DNA of 35,232 nucleotides, from contig NZ_CAJXJX010000009.1 of NCBI RefSeq assembly GCF_913055775.1, forward strand, positions 1 through 35,232. Direction: 5' to 3'. The position numbers and the translations under genes were made by a program. This document shows positions 10,201 to 18,647 of this stretch, piece by piece. Each line of letters begins with the position of its first letter. The first letter of the stretch is position 1. This DNA comes from an uncultured Demequina sp. (lineage in GTDB: Bacteria > Actinomycetota > Actinomycetes > Actinomycetales > Demequinaceae). The notes under the pieces were generated by a model that was not told where the DNA came from, did no database searches, and was given only the letters and a program-made list of their open reading frames with translations.

Positions 10201-11777
10201 ATGATGGCTTCCAGGCGAAGCCGGCGTACTACGGCATCGTCGACGGCGAAGGAGGCACGGACCCCTTGCCGCCGCGCTTGCGGACGGCCAACGTCTTCGC
10301 GGGCTCCGTAGCGCTCGACGGAGACGCCACCACGTCGCCCGTGTGGGAGCGGCTGCCACTGCTGCCCCTCGAGGGTCACGGCGACTTCCAGTTCCGTTGG
10401 GCCGAGGATCACCTCACGGTGTACGTGACCGTGGAGGACGGCACGGCCGATGCGGCTGACGGTCTCGAGTTCACGCTCGGCACCACGGATTTCACGTTGG
10501 GGCGGGACGGTGCGGGCGACGTGGACGGCGTCATCAACGAGACCGGCACGGGCTACGACGCAGTTGTGCACATCCCGCTCGCGGCAGCCGCGGAGGGTGA
10601 CACGATCGAATTCGATGCTCGCATTGTCGACGGCTCGGACACCCATGGCTGGAACACTCCCGGCGTGACCGGCACGCTCACGCTGGTGGAGGAGTTGTCG
10701 TACACCGAGATCCCGGAGGCGGACGAGGCGCCGGTGATCGACGGTGACAAGGAGTCTCTGTGGAGCGGCGCCTCCATGATGGAGACTCTCAAAGAGGTCT
10801 CCGGCACCGGTGGTGCGATCGGCACCTTCCACACGCTCTGGAAGGGCACCACCCTCTACGTCTACGCGGAGATCGCCGACGACGTGATCGACGTGTCCGG
10901 ATCCGACCCCTGGATCCAGGATTCCGTCGAGATCTACGTCGACGCTGGGAACTTCAAGAACGGCGCGTACCGCTACGACGACACGCAGATCCGCATCAAC
11001 GCGGACAACGTGGTGTCGTTCGGCACCGGCGACGAGACGTTCCAGGCCAACCGGGTCGAATCGGCGACCTCGGTCATCGATGGAGGCTACGCGGTCGAGG
11101 CGGCGATCTCGCTCCTCGAGTACGGAGGGGAGGGAACGTTCCACGGGCTCGACGTCCAGGTGAACGACGCCACCGCGGGCGCGCGCGACGCGATCCGCGA
11201 CTGGGCGGACCCGACGGGCGCCGGGTATCAGTCCACCGCTCGCTGGGGCGTGGCCCGGTTGGTCGCAGCCGAGGACGGCAAGCCCGGCAACGGCGGCAAG
11301 CCCGGCAATGGCGGCGGCAACCCCGGTGGCGGCCCGGGCCATGGGAACGGTGCGCCGCCCTTCCTCAACGAGGATGGCGTACTCGAGCTGCCCAACGGCA
11401 AGCTCGTGGCTCCGGGGTCGGCGAGGCCCGGTCAGCGGATCACGCTGGGCGTAGGGACACAGCACAGCGGGACCTCGTCGTTCACCGTCCTGTACTCGGA
11501 GCCGGAACTGATCGGCACGGGCATCGTGTCACCTGAAGGCACGTTGAGCGTGACGATTCCTCTGTCGACCGCGCTAGGGGAGCATACGATCGCGGTCTAC
11601 GACGCCGAGGGGAACGTGCTCGGGTGGGCGCCCATCAGCATCGTGGCGTCCGACGCAGCTCTGTCGGACACGGGAGCGCCAGGCTTCCAGATTCCTGTGG
11701 CCGTCGCGCTGCTGCTCCTGTTGGCAGGCGGAACGATGGTCCTCAGCTCGCGTCGCCTGCGAGCCGACGCGCGCTGA
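7230..11777 (+). CDS. Secreted multidomain endo-beta-1,4-xylanase: signal peptide, four N-terminal CBM22/CBM4_9-like modules, GH10 catalytic domain, two CBM9-like modules, Gly-rich linker, C-terminal LPxTG-like anchor
   Basis: ATG at 7230 with AAAGGAG SD; signal peptide ending AVA; GH10 motifs HVLVWHSQTP, FDVVNEVIDD (acid/base) and AVTELDVTTG (nucleophile); CBM9-like PVIDGDKESLW...DSVEIYVDAGN; tail LSDTGAPGFQ + hydrophobic segment + RRLRADAR. Confidence 0.92.
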   Translation: MRFSVRPAVSLALCGLLAATIGLVPAFSTTAVAATTVSSVDFEDESTGDWVANGSPVLDYVTDGTVLSITRAADYEGIALGGVFTGGETYTFSMKARLEDGAADAGVRFVATDDTTTWDWVGNTTVTDGEWTTVTGQYTFPAGDASGWKVFIGSDNADPDDPYGLLIDDLSVVAEDSVDPEPEPCEPFTSIDFEDGTTGTWIANDAATLAVVDDGSGTNNVLEITERTATHFGIQSPTGEFDPGVEYTFSAVVEVPEAANARFIAFDESTGDVYNWVGDTAIAGATPTTVSGTFTFGSDSIGTAKVYIEVASLDDYLVDDILVTAPCGSGPDPDPCEPETVVIGSYAFDAGIDPWSGRGASVAHNGAEGDDEAGSMAVSGRTANWNGAQLDVSSLVTEGTYTVTSSVKLVDSADDGAELNMGMQTPGADNEYPWVGNRAAITAGAWVELSGQYTVDPSTPPSVLYFESGGSLADFLVDDVTITQETSCDGGGDGPPPGTIAFSTDFENGGLDGWEFRDNGAEVPDGAPTPGVELSTAQSQSPDHSAAVVNRTSQGHGIRIEVTDLLETGAQYEVTASFRFADGEEAGDIWMSLQNGESTFSTLGQFSGMSNSEWVTVTGTFTMPSVAAGDQAWIYFETAYDGGAAGNTSTFYVDDISGVVPEPPVVQDLTPLKDTVPFPMGVAIDSRETVGAPAELLLKHFDQITPENFMKPEAWYDADGNWSPNSGEIDALMDFAQENDLGLYGHVLVWHSQTPDFFFQRDDGTWLDGDVPADRELLRSRMEEHIDNVAEYLSAWGEFGGDNPVVAFDVVNEVIDDSAAYDDGMRRSYWYQILGETFVDDAFHFADQAFNVDHAASGADRPVTLFINDYNTEQSGKRGRYLGLIQRLITRGAPIDGVGHQFHVNLSLPVSNLEQAIVDAQALGLIQAVTELDVTTGVPESEAKFIDQGYYYRDAFEIFRTYADDLFCATVWGLIDSRSWRDDNGGPLVFDDGFQAKPAYYGIVDGEGGTDPLPPRLRTANVFAGSVALDGDATTSPVWERLPLLPLEGHGDFQFRWAEDHLTVYVTVEDGTADAADGLEFTLGTTDFTLGRDGAGDVDGVINETGTGYDAVVHIPLAAAAEGDTIEFDARIVDGSDTHGWNTPGVTGTLTLVEELSYTEIPEADEAPVIDGDKESLWSGASMMETLKEVSGTGGAIGTFHTLWKGTTLYVYAEIADDVIDVSGSDPWIQDSVEIYVDAGNFKNGAYRYDDTQIRINADNVVSFGTGDETFQANRVESATSVIDGGYAVEAAISLLEYGGEGTFHGLDVQVNDATAGARDAIRDWADPTGAGYQSTARWGVARLVAAEDGKPGNGGKPGNGGGNPGGGPGHGNGAPPFLNEDGVLELPNGKLVAPGSARPGQRITLGVGTQHSGTSSFTVLYSEPELIGTGIVSPEGTLSVTIPLSTALGEHTIAVYDAEGNVLGWAPISIVASDAALSDTGAPGFQIPVAVALLLLLAGGTMVLSSRRLRADAR
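11278..11346 (+). repeat. Gly/Pro/Lys-rich linker coding repeats
   Basis: GGCAAGCCCGGCAACGGC / GGCAAGCCCGGCAATGGC, encodes GKPGNGGKPGNGGGNPGGGPGHG. Confidence 0.7.
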
Positions 11778-11787
11778 GCGAAGCCGT

Positions 11788-11823
11788 CCGGTCCCCGCGC
11801 CGAGCAGTCAGCGCGGGGACCGG
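11788..11823. terminator. Hairpin between convergent xylanase and exonuclease genes
   Basis: CCGGTCCCCGCGC (11788-11800) pairs perfectly with GCGCGGGGACCGG (11811-11823); 10-nt loop contains the minus-strand stop codon of the exonuclease gene. Confidence 0.7.
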
Positions 11824-13514
11824 CGCCTGTCCGTATCTCCCACGGTGTCGCGGTCGGATCGACGCGCTTCGACCCACCTGCCGTAGCGCCCGGGCCCCGC
11901 GACAGGGGAGCTCCACTCGCCGTCGACATACAGCAGGCGTGTCCCCGGCGCCTCGAGCCACCGCAGGATGAGCTCCTGCTCCTCGATCAGCGGCGTGAGG
12001 CCCAGATCGAGATCGGCCGCCTGGTCGCGCAGTTCACTGGCCGCGTTCCACACTCCGCTCTCGACCCGACGCGAGCCCGTCAGGCATCCACTGGCGACAG
12101 AGATCACGTCCCACCGGTCGTCGATGCGGCGAACAGCGACGATGCGGCACGCCCGGAGCGACCGTAGGCGCTGCTGGCGTATCGCGCCATCGATCAGCGA
12201 GCTGAGTCCGTCGCGGACCTCGCGGGCGCGCTCGTAATCGAGCGACTCGGCATACGCGGCGACTGCGGACTCGAGTCTGTCGACCACGACCGAGACCTCG
12301 CCGTCGACAGCGGCCCCGGCGGCGGACGTGACTTCGCCGTAGTCGGCGTCCTCGCCCCGAACGCACGGCGCCGAGCAGGCGCCGGTGTCCTTCAGCAGAC
12401 ACGCGCGCGCGCCCGCGCGAGGCACGATCGGCAGTCGCGTCGTGCAGGTCCTGATCGCGAGGGCGTCCTGAAGCACGGAGATCGCCTCCCGCGCGGCGCC
12501 CGCCGAGCGCATCGGCCCGAGCCACCCGGCCTGACCCGAAGCTGAGCGGGACACAGACAGTCGCGGGTAGCGCTCGTCGGTGAGCTTGACCCAGGCCGTC
12601 TGCTCCGGTCGCATGGAGCGTCGGTTGTACCGCGGCCGGTGCTGGTCGATCATCCGCACCTCGAGGATGTTGGCCTCGAGTTCGGTCGCGCACACGGTCG
12701 TGTCGACGTCGGTGGCGAGCTCGAGCATCTCTCGGATCCCGCGGCGGCTCTCGCCTCGCGTGAAGTAGGACTTCACGCGGGAGCGCAGGTTGCGCGACGT
12801 GCCGACGTACAGCGCTTCGCCCCGGGGTCCGCGGAAGACGTAGACGCCGGGCTTGGTGGGGAGGCGGTCGGCCATGGTGGCCTTGCGGCGCACCGTGCTC
12901 GGCACCGGGTTGCGCAGAGCGTCGAGGTCCTCGCGGTGGGTGATGCCGAATGCCGCGAGCCTCTCGAGCATGCCGTGGAGGATCTCCGACGTGGCGCGAG
13001 CGTCCTCGAGAGCCCGGTGATTGGGCGTGACACGAGTCCCGAACACTCGCGCCAGAGTCGCAAGCTTGCGGTTGGGCGCCTCTTCCTTGGTCACAGCGCG
13101 GCGCGCGACCGTGACGGTGTCGACGACCTCGGGGTGAGGCCACGCGTACCCCTCGGCCGTGCAGGCGGCCCTCAGGAAGCCCACGTCGAACCGAGCATTG
13201 TGGGCCACGAGAACCGCGTCGCCCAGGAACTCCAGGAAGCTGGGCAGCACCTCGTGGATGCGAGGCGCGGCCGTCACCATGGCATCGGTGATGCCGGTGA
13301 GCGCCACGATCATCGGCGGGATCGCCATGCCCGGGTCGACCAGCGTCTGGTACTCGCCGATGACCTCGCCGCCGCGGGTCTTGACCGCGCCGATCTCGGT
13401 GATCGCACAGTCGTTCGGCGACGCACCGGTGGTCTCGAGGTCGACCACGACGAACGTGGTGCTCGACAGGGGCTCGCCGATGTCGACGAGGCTCGCCTGT
13501 GCGGGTGCGGTCAT
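11808..13514 (-). CDS. DEDDh (DnaQ-like) 3'-5' exonuclease fused to GIY-YIG / UvrC-like domain (Rv2191-type)
   Basis: TTFVVVDLETTGASPNDCAITEIGAV...HNARFDVGFLRAAC...NHRALEDARAT; GVYVFRGPRGEALYVGTSRNLRSRVKSYF...; ATG at 13514. Confidence 0.9.
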   Translation of the reverse strand: MTAPAQASLVDIGEPLSSTTFVVVDLETTGASPNDCAITEIGAVKTRGGEVIGEYQTLVDPGMAIPPMIVALTGITDAMVTAAPRIHEVLPSFLEFLGDAVLVAHNARFDVGFLRAACTAEGYAWPHPEVVDTVTVARRAVTKEEAPNRKLATLARVFGTRVTPNHRALEDARATSEILHGMLERLAAFGITHREDLDALRNPVPSTVRRKATMADRLPTKPGVYVFRGPRGEALYVGTSRNLRSRVKSYFTRGESRRGIREMLELATDVDTTVCATELEANILEVRMIDQHRPRYNRRSMRPEQTAWVKLTDERYPRLSVSRSASGQAGWLGPMRSAGAAREAISVLQDALAIRTCTTRLPIVPRAGARACLLKDTGACSAPCVRGEDADYGEVTSAAGAAVDGEVSVVVDRLESAVAAYAESLDYERAREVRDGLSSLIDGAIRQQRLRSLRACRIVAVRRIDDRWDVISVASGCLTGSRRVESGVWNAASELRDQAADLDLGLTPLIEEQELILRWLEAPGTRLLYVDGEWSSPVAGPGRYGRWVEARRSDRDTVGDTDRRRSPR

Positions 13515-13591
13515 GGTCAGACGGTAACCCGGTCCACTGACAAAGCGGACTTCCGAGGCCAATGTCAGAGGCCCGTCATAGCCTGCGAGGC

Positions 13592-13786
13592 ATGATCATC
13601 GATTGCGATTCATGCGAGGTCCGGGGAAAGGCCTGCGGCGACTGCGTCGTGTCCTTCCTCACGATCCCGGTGCGCCAGCCGGAACCCGTCCACATGGACG
13701 ACGATCAGGCCGCTGCGGTGGACGCCATGGTGCAGGGCGGGCTCGTGCCGCCGCTGCGCCTGGTCCCAGGGGAGCGGGCCAGTTGA
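13592..13786 (+). CDS. Small Cys-rich conserved-looking protein (64 aa)
   Basis: MIIDCDSCEVRGKACGDCVVSFLTIPVRQ...; CxxC...CxxC; TAGCCT-N7-ATG upstream; divergent from the exonuclease gene. Confidence 0.65.
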   Translation: MIIDCDSCEVRGKACGDCVVSFLTIPVRQPEPVHMDDDQAAAVDAMVQGGLVPPLRLVPGERAS

Positions 13787-13801
13787 GGACCCCGCGGGTT
13801 G

Positions 13802-15595
13802 TCAGCGCTGGGAGTGCTTCGACGTGTAGATCGCGTCGATCTCGTGGGAGTACTTCTCCAGCACCCTCGCGCGCTTCACCTTCATCGACGGCGTCAGCAT
13901 GCCGTTATCGATGGTGAGGTCGTCGTCGAGGACGCGGAAGGTGCGCACGGACTCAGCCTTGGAGACCGCGGTGTTCGCACGGTCGATGGCGTTCTGCACA
14001 CGGGCGAGGATGCGCTCGTCCTTCGCGGCCTGCTCCACGGTCATCGGCTCCATGCCCTTGCTCTTGAGCCATCCGGGCAGCGCCTCCGCGTCGAGGGTGA
14101 CGAGAGCGGCGATGAACGGCTGCGCGTCGCCAACGACCACGCACTGGCTCACGAGGACGTACGAGCGGACGCGGTCCTCGAGCTCGGCGGGCGCGACGTT
14201 CTTGCCTCCCGCGGTGACGATGATCTCCTTCTTGCGTCCCGTGATCGTGAGGTAGCCGTCCTCGTCCTGGTTGCCGATGTCGCCGGTGTGGAACCACCCG
14301 TCCTGAATCGCGGCGGCCGTCGCGTCGGGGTTGTGGTGATAGCCCTCGAAGAGCTGCTCGCCGCGCATCAGGATCTCGCCGTCCTCCGCGATCGTGACCT
14401 CGATGCCGGGCAGCGGCGGTCCGACGGTGCCGATCTTCGACAGCTCGGGGAGGTTCACGTGCGACGCGGCGTTTGTCTCGGTGAGGCCGTAGCCCTCGAG
14501 CACGGTCAGGCCGAGCCCTCGGTAGAAGTGGCCCAGGCGGTCGCCCAGCGGCGCCGAACCCGAGATGGCCCAGTGCGCTCGGCCGCCCAGGACCTCGCGG
14601 ATCTTCGCGAGCACGAGTTTGTCCGCGACCGCGTGGCGCAGCCTCAGTCCCATGCCCGGCCCGCCGGCGTCGAGCGCCTTCGAGTAGTCGATCGCCTGCT
14701 TCGCGGCCCAGCGGAAGATCTTGACCTTGCCGCCTTCGGCGGCCTTCTGCTCGGACGCGTTGTAGACCTTCTCGAACACGCGGGGAACCGCGAGCACCAG
14801 CGTGGGGTGGAAGGACTGCATCGCCGGCACGAGCTTCGACGGGTCGGGGCAGAACCCGATGACCATGCCCGACGCGACCAGCGCGATCTCGACCAGGCGC
14901 GCGAGCGAGTGCGCGAGGGTCAGGAACAGTACCGTCGAGGCGCCCTCCTCGAAGAGGACGGCGCCCATCTTGTCCTGGATGCCGGTGATGTGACGGACGT
15001 AGGAGAAGTGCGTGAGCCTCACGCCCTTGGGCCTCCCCGTGGTCCCCGACGTGTACATGATGGTCGCGAGCGACTCGTGGCTGAGCGTCGCGATCCGTTC
15101 CGCCAGCGTGCTGTCGCTCACGCCTGTTCCCTGGGCCACGAGATCGTCGAGGGCGCCGTCGTCGATGGTGAGCACCGTCTCGAGGGGGCTCTCCTCGTCC
15201 GCGGCCGCGGCCCGTGCGCGCGCGGTGTGCTCGGCCGTCTCGGCCACGACGACCTTGACCCCGGCGTCCGAGGTGATCCAGTCGATCTGTGATTCGGAAG
15301 ACGTGTCGTAGATGGGCACAGGAACAGCGCCAGCGGACATGATGGCGAAGTCGAGGATGGTCCACTCGTAGCGCGTGCGAGACAAGATGGCGACCCGGTC
15401 ACCCGTGGCGACGCCCATCGCGATCAAGCCCTTCGCGACGTCGTTGACGTGCTTCTGTGCCTGAGCGCCCGTCACATCCACCCATGCGTCATCAGCGTCG
15501 GGATATCGCATGACCACCCTGTCCGCGTGCTGGGTCCACGCGGCGGTGACGAGCGCGATGATGCTGGGCGGATAGTCGATCGCCGGGGTTCCCAT
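13802..15595 (-). CDS. AMP-dependent long-chain fatty-acid-CoA ligase (FadD15-like)
   Basis: TIMYTSGTTGRPKGVRLTH, GYGLTETNAASHVN, DGWFHTGDIGNQDEDGYLTITGRKKEIIVTAGGKNVAP. Confidence 0.95.
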   Translation of the reverse strand: MGTPAIDYPPSIIALVTAAWTQHADRVVMRYPDADDAWVDVTGAQAQKHVNDVAKGLIAMGVATGDRVAILSRTRYEWTILDFAIMSAGAVPVPIYDTSSESQIDWITSDAGVKVVVAETAEHTARARAAAADEESPLETVLTIDDGALDDLVAQGTGVSDSTLAERIATLSHESLATIMYTSGTTGRPKGVRLTHFSYVRHITGIQDKMGAVLFEEGASTVLFLTLAHSLARLVEIALVASGMVIGFCPDPSKLVPAMQSFHPTLVLAVPRVFEKVYNASEQKAAEGGKVKIFRWAAKQAIDYSKALDAGGPGMGLRLRHAVADKLVLAKIREVLGGRAHWAISGSAPLGDRLGHFYRGLGLTVLEGYGLTETNAASHVNLPELSKIGTVGPPLPGIEVTIAEDGEILMRGEQLFEGYHHNPDATAAAIQDGWFHTGDIGNQDEDGYLTITGRKKEIIVTAGGKNVAPAELEDRVRSYVLVSQCVVVGDAQPFIAALVTLDAEALPGWLKSKGMEPMTVEQAAKDERILARVQNAIDRANTAVSKAESVRTFRVLDDDLTIDNGMLTPSMKVKRARVLEKYSHEIDAIYTSKHSQR

Positions 15596-15681
15596 GGGTG
15601 TCTCCGTTGGCAGTCAGGATGGTGCCGCTCACGATACTCTTTTCGGTGAGTCCCGACCTACCCGCTAAGGAGAACTCGTTC

Positions 15682-16647
15682 ATGCATGCCATCGGCGTCG
15701 ACATCGGCGGTACGAAGATCGCGGTGGGCGTCGTGGACAACGATGGCGTGATCGTCGAGAAGGTGCGTCGCAAGACTCAGCCGGAGGACGCCGCGAGCAT
15801 CGACGCCGCGATCGCCGATGCCGTGGCCGAGCTGGCGCAGCGCCACGAGTTCCACCACGTGGGGCTTGCTGCTGCGGGCTTCGTGTCGTCGGATCGCCGC
15901 CGCGTGCTCTTCGCGCCGAACATCGCGTGGCGCGAGTACGACCTCGCGGAGAAGGTCGAGGCGCTCATCGGGCGCGATGACGTCCGGGTCGTGGTCGAGA
16001 ACGACGCGAACGCCGCCGGCTGGGGAGAGTACCGGTACGGCGCGGGCCGCGACGTGCGGCACATGATCATGCTGACGATCGGCACCGGACTGGGAGCGGC
16101 GATCATCTCGGAAGGCCAGCTCCTGCGCGGCGCCTACGGCTTCGCTGCCGAGCTGGGCCACCTGCGCGTCAAGCCGGGCGGGCACCCGTGCGGTTGCGGC
16201 CACCGTGGCTGCTGGGAGCAGTACGCCTCCGGGTCCGCGCTCGTGCGCGAGGCGCGCCGCGCCGCCACCGAGCGTTCCGTGCGTGCAGCGGGCCTGATCG
16301 CACGCGCTGGCGGCGATCCCGCGAAGATCATCGGGCCGCACGTGACGGCCGCGGCCGAGGACGGCGACGAGCTCGGCATCGAGCTCCTTGCGGAGCTCGG
16401 CGAGTGGATCGGCGCCGGATCGGCATCGCTCGCCGCGGTGCTCGACCCCGAGGCCTTCGTCGTGGGTGGGGGAGTGATCGGCGCGGGGGAGATGCTGTTG
16501 GCCCCGGCCCGCGAGTCGTACCTCGAGCACCTGCCGGCTCTCGGACACCGGCCCGTCGCACCAATCGTCGCCGCGGCCATGGGCAATGACGCCGGCATCG
16601 TCGGCGCTGCGGCACTCGCCCGCGAGGCCGGGCTGACGCAGGACTGA
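15682..16647 (+). CDS. glk: ROK-family glucokinase
   Basis: HAIGVDIGGTKIAVGVVD, ENDANAAGWGEYRYGAG, ROK Cys motif CGCGHRGCWEQYASG; ATG 15682 with AAGGAG SD. Confidence 0.93.
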   Translation: MHAIGVDIGGTKIAVGVVDNDGVIVEKVRRKTQPEDAASIDAAIADAVAELAQRHEFHHVGLAAAGFVSSDRRRVLFAPNIAWREYDLAEKVEALIGRDDVRVVVENDANAAGWGEYRYGAGRDVRHMIMLTIGTGLGAAIISEGQLLRGAYGFAAELGHLRVKPGGHPCGCGHRGCWEQYASGSALVREARRAATERSVRAAGLIARAGGDPAKIIGPHVTAAAEDGDELGIELLAELGEWIGAGSASLAAVLDPEAFVVGGGVIGAGEMLLAPARESYLEHLPALGHRPVAPIVAAAMGNDAGIVGAAALAREAGLTQD

Positions 16648-16670
16648 GGGAAGCGAGGAGCCGTCACGGC

Positions 16671-17387
16671 ATGAGCGCCTACTACACGCTGTTCAAGCAT
16701 GTGCTGATCGGGCCCCCGCTGAAGGGCTACTACCGTCCGTGGGTGGAGGGCACCGAGCACATCCCCGAGACGGGCGGGGCGATCCTGGCGTCGAACCACC
16801 TGGCGGTCTCTGACTCGTTCTTCCTGCCGCTCGTCATCAAGCGCAAGGTTGTCTTCCTCGGCAAGTCCGAGTACTTCACCGGCAAGGGCGTGAAGGGCTA
16901 CGCGACGCGTGCGTTCATGGAGGGCGTCGGCACCATTCCCGTGCATCGCGGCGGCGGGAGGGCCTCCGAGGCGGCGCTGCGCACCGGTCTCCAGGTGCTC
17001 CAGTCGGGAGAGCTGCTCGGCATCTACCCCGAGGGCACTCGCAGCCCCGACGGCAGGCTCTACCGAGGCAAGACGGGCCTCGCCCGCATGGCGATCGAGG
17101 CCGGCGTCCCCATCATCCCCGTGGCGATGATCGGCACGGACGTCGCCCAGCCCATCGGTCAGAAGGTGCCGAGCCGTACGGACATCGGCGTGCGCATCGG
17201 CCCGGCGATCCGGCTCGATGCCCACGCGGGCCGTCAGGACGACCGCGAGGTGCTGCGCGACGTCACTGACGCCGTCATGAAGGCCATCCAGGAACTGTCC
17301 GGCCAGGAGTATGCCGATCGCGATGCCGCGCAGTACAAGCGCGAGCTCGAGAAGCGCTCCAGGGGTGCCGAAGGTCCCTCTGCCTGA
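16671..17387 (+). CDS. 1-acyl-sn-glycerol-3-phosphate acyltransferase (PlsC family)
   Basis: ILASNHLAVSDSFFLPL (NHxxxxD) and GIYPEGTRSPDGRLYRGKTGLARMA. Confidence 0.92.
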   Translation: MSAYYTLFKHVLIGPPLKGYYRPWVEGTEHIPETGGAILASNHLAVSDSFFLPLVIKRKVVFLGKSEYFTGKGVKGYATRAFMEGVGTIPVHRGGGRASEAALRTGLQVLQSGELLGIYPEGTRSPDGRLYRGKTGLARMAIEAGVPIIPVAMIGTDVAQPIGQKVPSRTDIGVRIGPAIRLDAHAGRQDDREVLRDVTDAVMKAIQELSGQEYADRDAAQYKRELEKRSRGAEGPSA

Positions 17388-17443
17388 CCTCCAGTGACCC
17401 CCCTAGAATGGGCGGGTTACACCACACCCAAGAAAGGTTCACC

Positions 17444-18643
17444 ATGTCGGTCCGTCGTGTCGCCCTGCTCACCGCAGGCGGTTTCGCCCCGTGCCTGTCC
17501 TCCGCCGTCGGCGGTCTCATCGGTCGTTACTCGGAGATCGCTCCCGAGGTCGAGATCATCGCCTATCAGCACGGCTACTGGGGACTGCTGCAGGGCAAGT
17601 ACGTCACGGTGTCCGATGAGGTGCGCGAGAAGGCCGGCATCCTCCACGAGTTCGGCGGATCGCCCATCGGCAACTCGCGCGTGAAGCTCACCAACGCCGA
17701 GGACTGCGTCGAGCGGGGCCTGGTGCAGGAGGGCGAGAACCCGCTCGAGGTCGCCGCGAACCAGCTCAAGGCTGACGGCGTCGACGTGCTGCACACCATC
17801 GGCGGCGACGACACCAACACGACCGCTGCGGACCTCGCAGCGTTCCTGAAGGACAACGGCTACGACCTCACCGTCGTGGGCCTGCCCAAGACCATCGACA
17901 ACGACGTGGTGCCTATCAAGCAGTCGCTCGGCGCATGGAGCGCGGCCGAGCAGGCCAGCGTCTTCGCGCAGAACGTCATCGGCGAGCACCGCTCGGGCCC
18001 CCGCATGCTGATCGTGCACGAGGTCATGGGTCGCGCCTGTGGCTGGCTCACCGCAGCTTCGGCCCTGAAGTACCGCCAGTGGCTCGACACGCTCGACTTC
18101 GTGCCGGAGATCGGCCTGTCGCGAGAGCGCTGGGAGATCCACGGCCTGTACGTGCCGGAGCAGTCGATCGACCTGGACGCCGAGGCGACGCGCCTCAAGG
18201 CCGTCATGGACGAGGTCGGCAACGTCAACATCTTCCTCTCCGAAGGCGCCGGCGTGCCCGAGATCGTCAAGGAGATCGAGGAGTCCGGCGGCGAGGTCGC
18301 TCGCGACCCCTTCGGCCACGTGCGTCTCGACGACATCAACCCCGGTCAGTGGTTCGCCAAGCAGTTCGCGGAGCGCATCGGCGCCGAGAAGGTCATGGTC
18401 CAGAAGTCGGGCTACTTCTCGCGCTCCGCACGCGCGAACGCGCAAGACCTGCGCCTCATCAAGTCGATGACCGACTACGCGGTCGAATGCGCCTTCAAGG
18501 GCGAGGCCGGCGTGATCGGCCACGACGAGGAGGACGGCGGCCGTCTGAAGTCGATCGCGTTCCCGCGCATCGCGGGGCACAAGCCGTTCGACATCGAGAC
18601 GCCCTGGTACACGCGTACCCTCAGCGAGATTGGCCAGGCCTGA
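17444..18643 (+). CDS. pfp: 6-phosphofructokinase, probably PPi-dependent
   Basis: TIGGDDTNTTAADLA (GGDD rather than ATP-type GGDG) and GLPKTIDNDV; TAGAAT -10-like element at 17404; ATG 17444. Confidence 0.88.
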   Translation: MSVRRVALLTAGGFAPCLSSAVGGLIGRYSEIAPEVEIIAYQHGYWGLLQGKYVTVSDEVREKAGILHEFGGSPIGNSRVKLTNAEDCVERGLVQEGENPLEVAANQLKADGVDVLHTIGGDDTNTTAADLAAFLKDNGYDLTVVGLPKTIDNDVVPIKQSLGAWSAAEQASVFAQNVIGEHRSGPRMLIVHEVMGRACGWLTAASALKYRQWLDTLDFVPEIGLSRERWEIHGLYVPEQSIDLDAEATRLKAVMDEVGNVNIFLSEGAGVPEIVKEIEESGGEVARDPFGHVRLDDINPGQWFAKQFAERIGAEKVMVQKSGYFSRSARANAQDLRLIKSMTDYAVECAFKGEAGVIGHDEEDGGRLKSIAFPRIAGHKPFDIETPWYTRTLSEIGQA

Positions 18644-18647
18644 CCGG

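Noticed and set aside
11278-11346. GKPGNGG coding repeats considered as a tandem-repeat element
   Set aside because: Explained as a flexible linker between CBM9 and the C-terminal anchor domain.
8442-11465. Long minus-strand ORFs (498 and 506 aa) opposite the xylanase gene
   Set aside because: GC-rich antisense artefacts; the plus strand carries GH10 catalytic motifs and CBMs in one uninterrupted frame.
13799-15292. 497-aa plus-strand ORF opposite the acyl-CoA synthetase
   Set aside because: Shadow ORF; the minus strand has all AMP-binding motifs.
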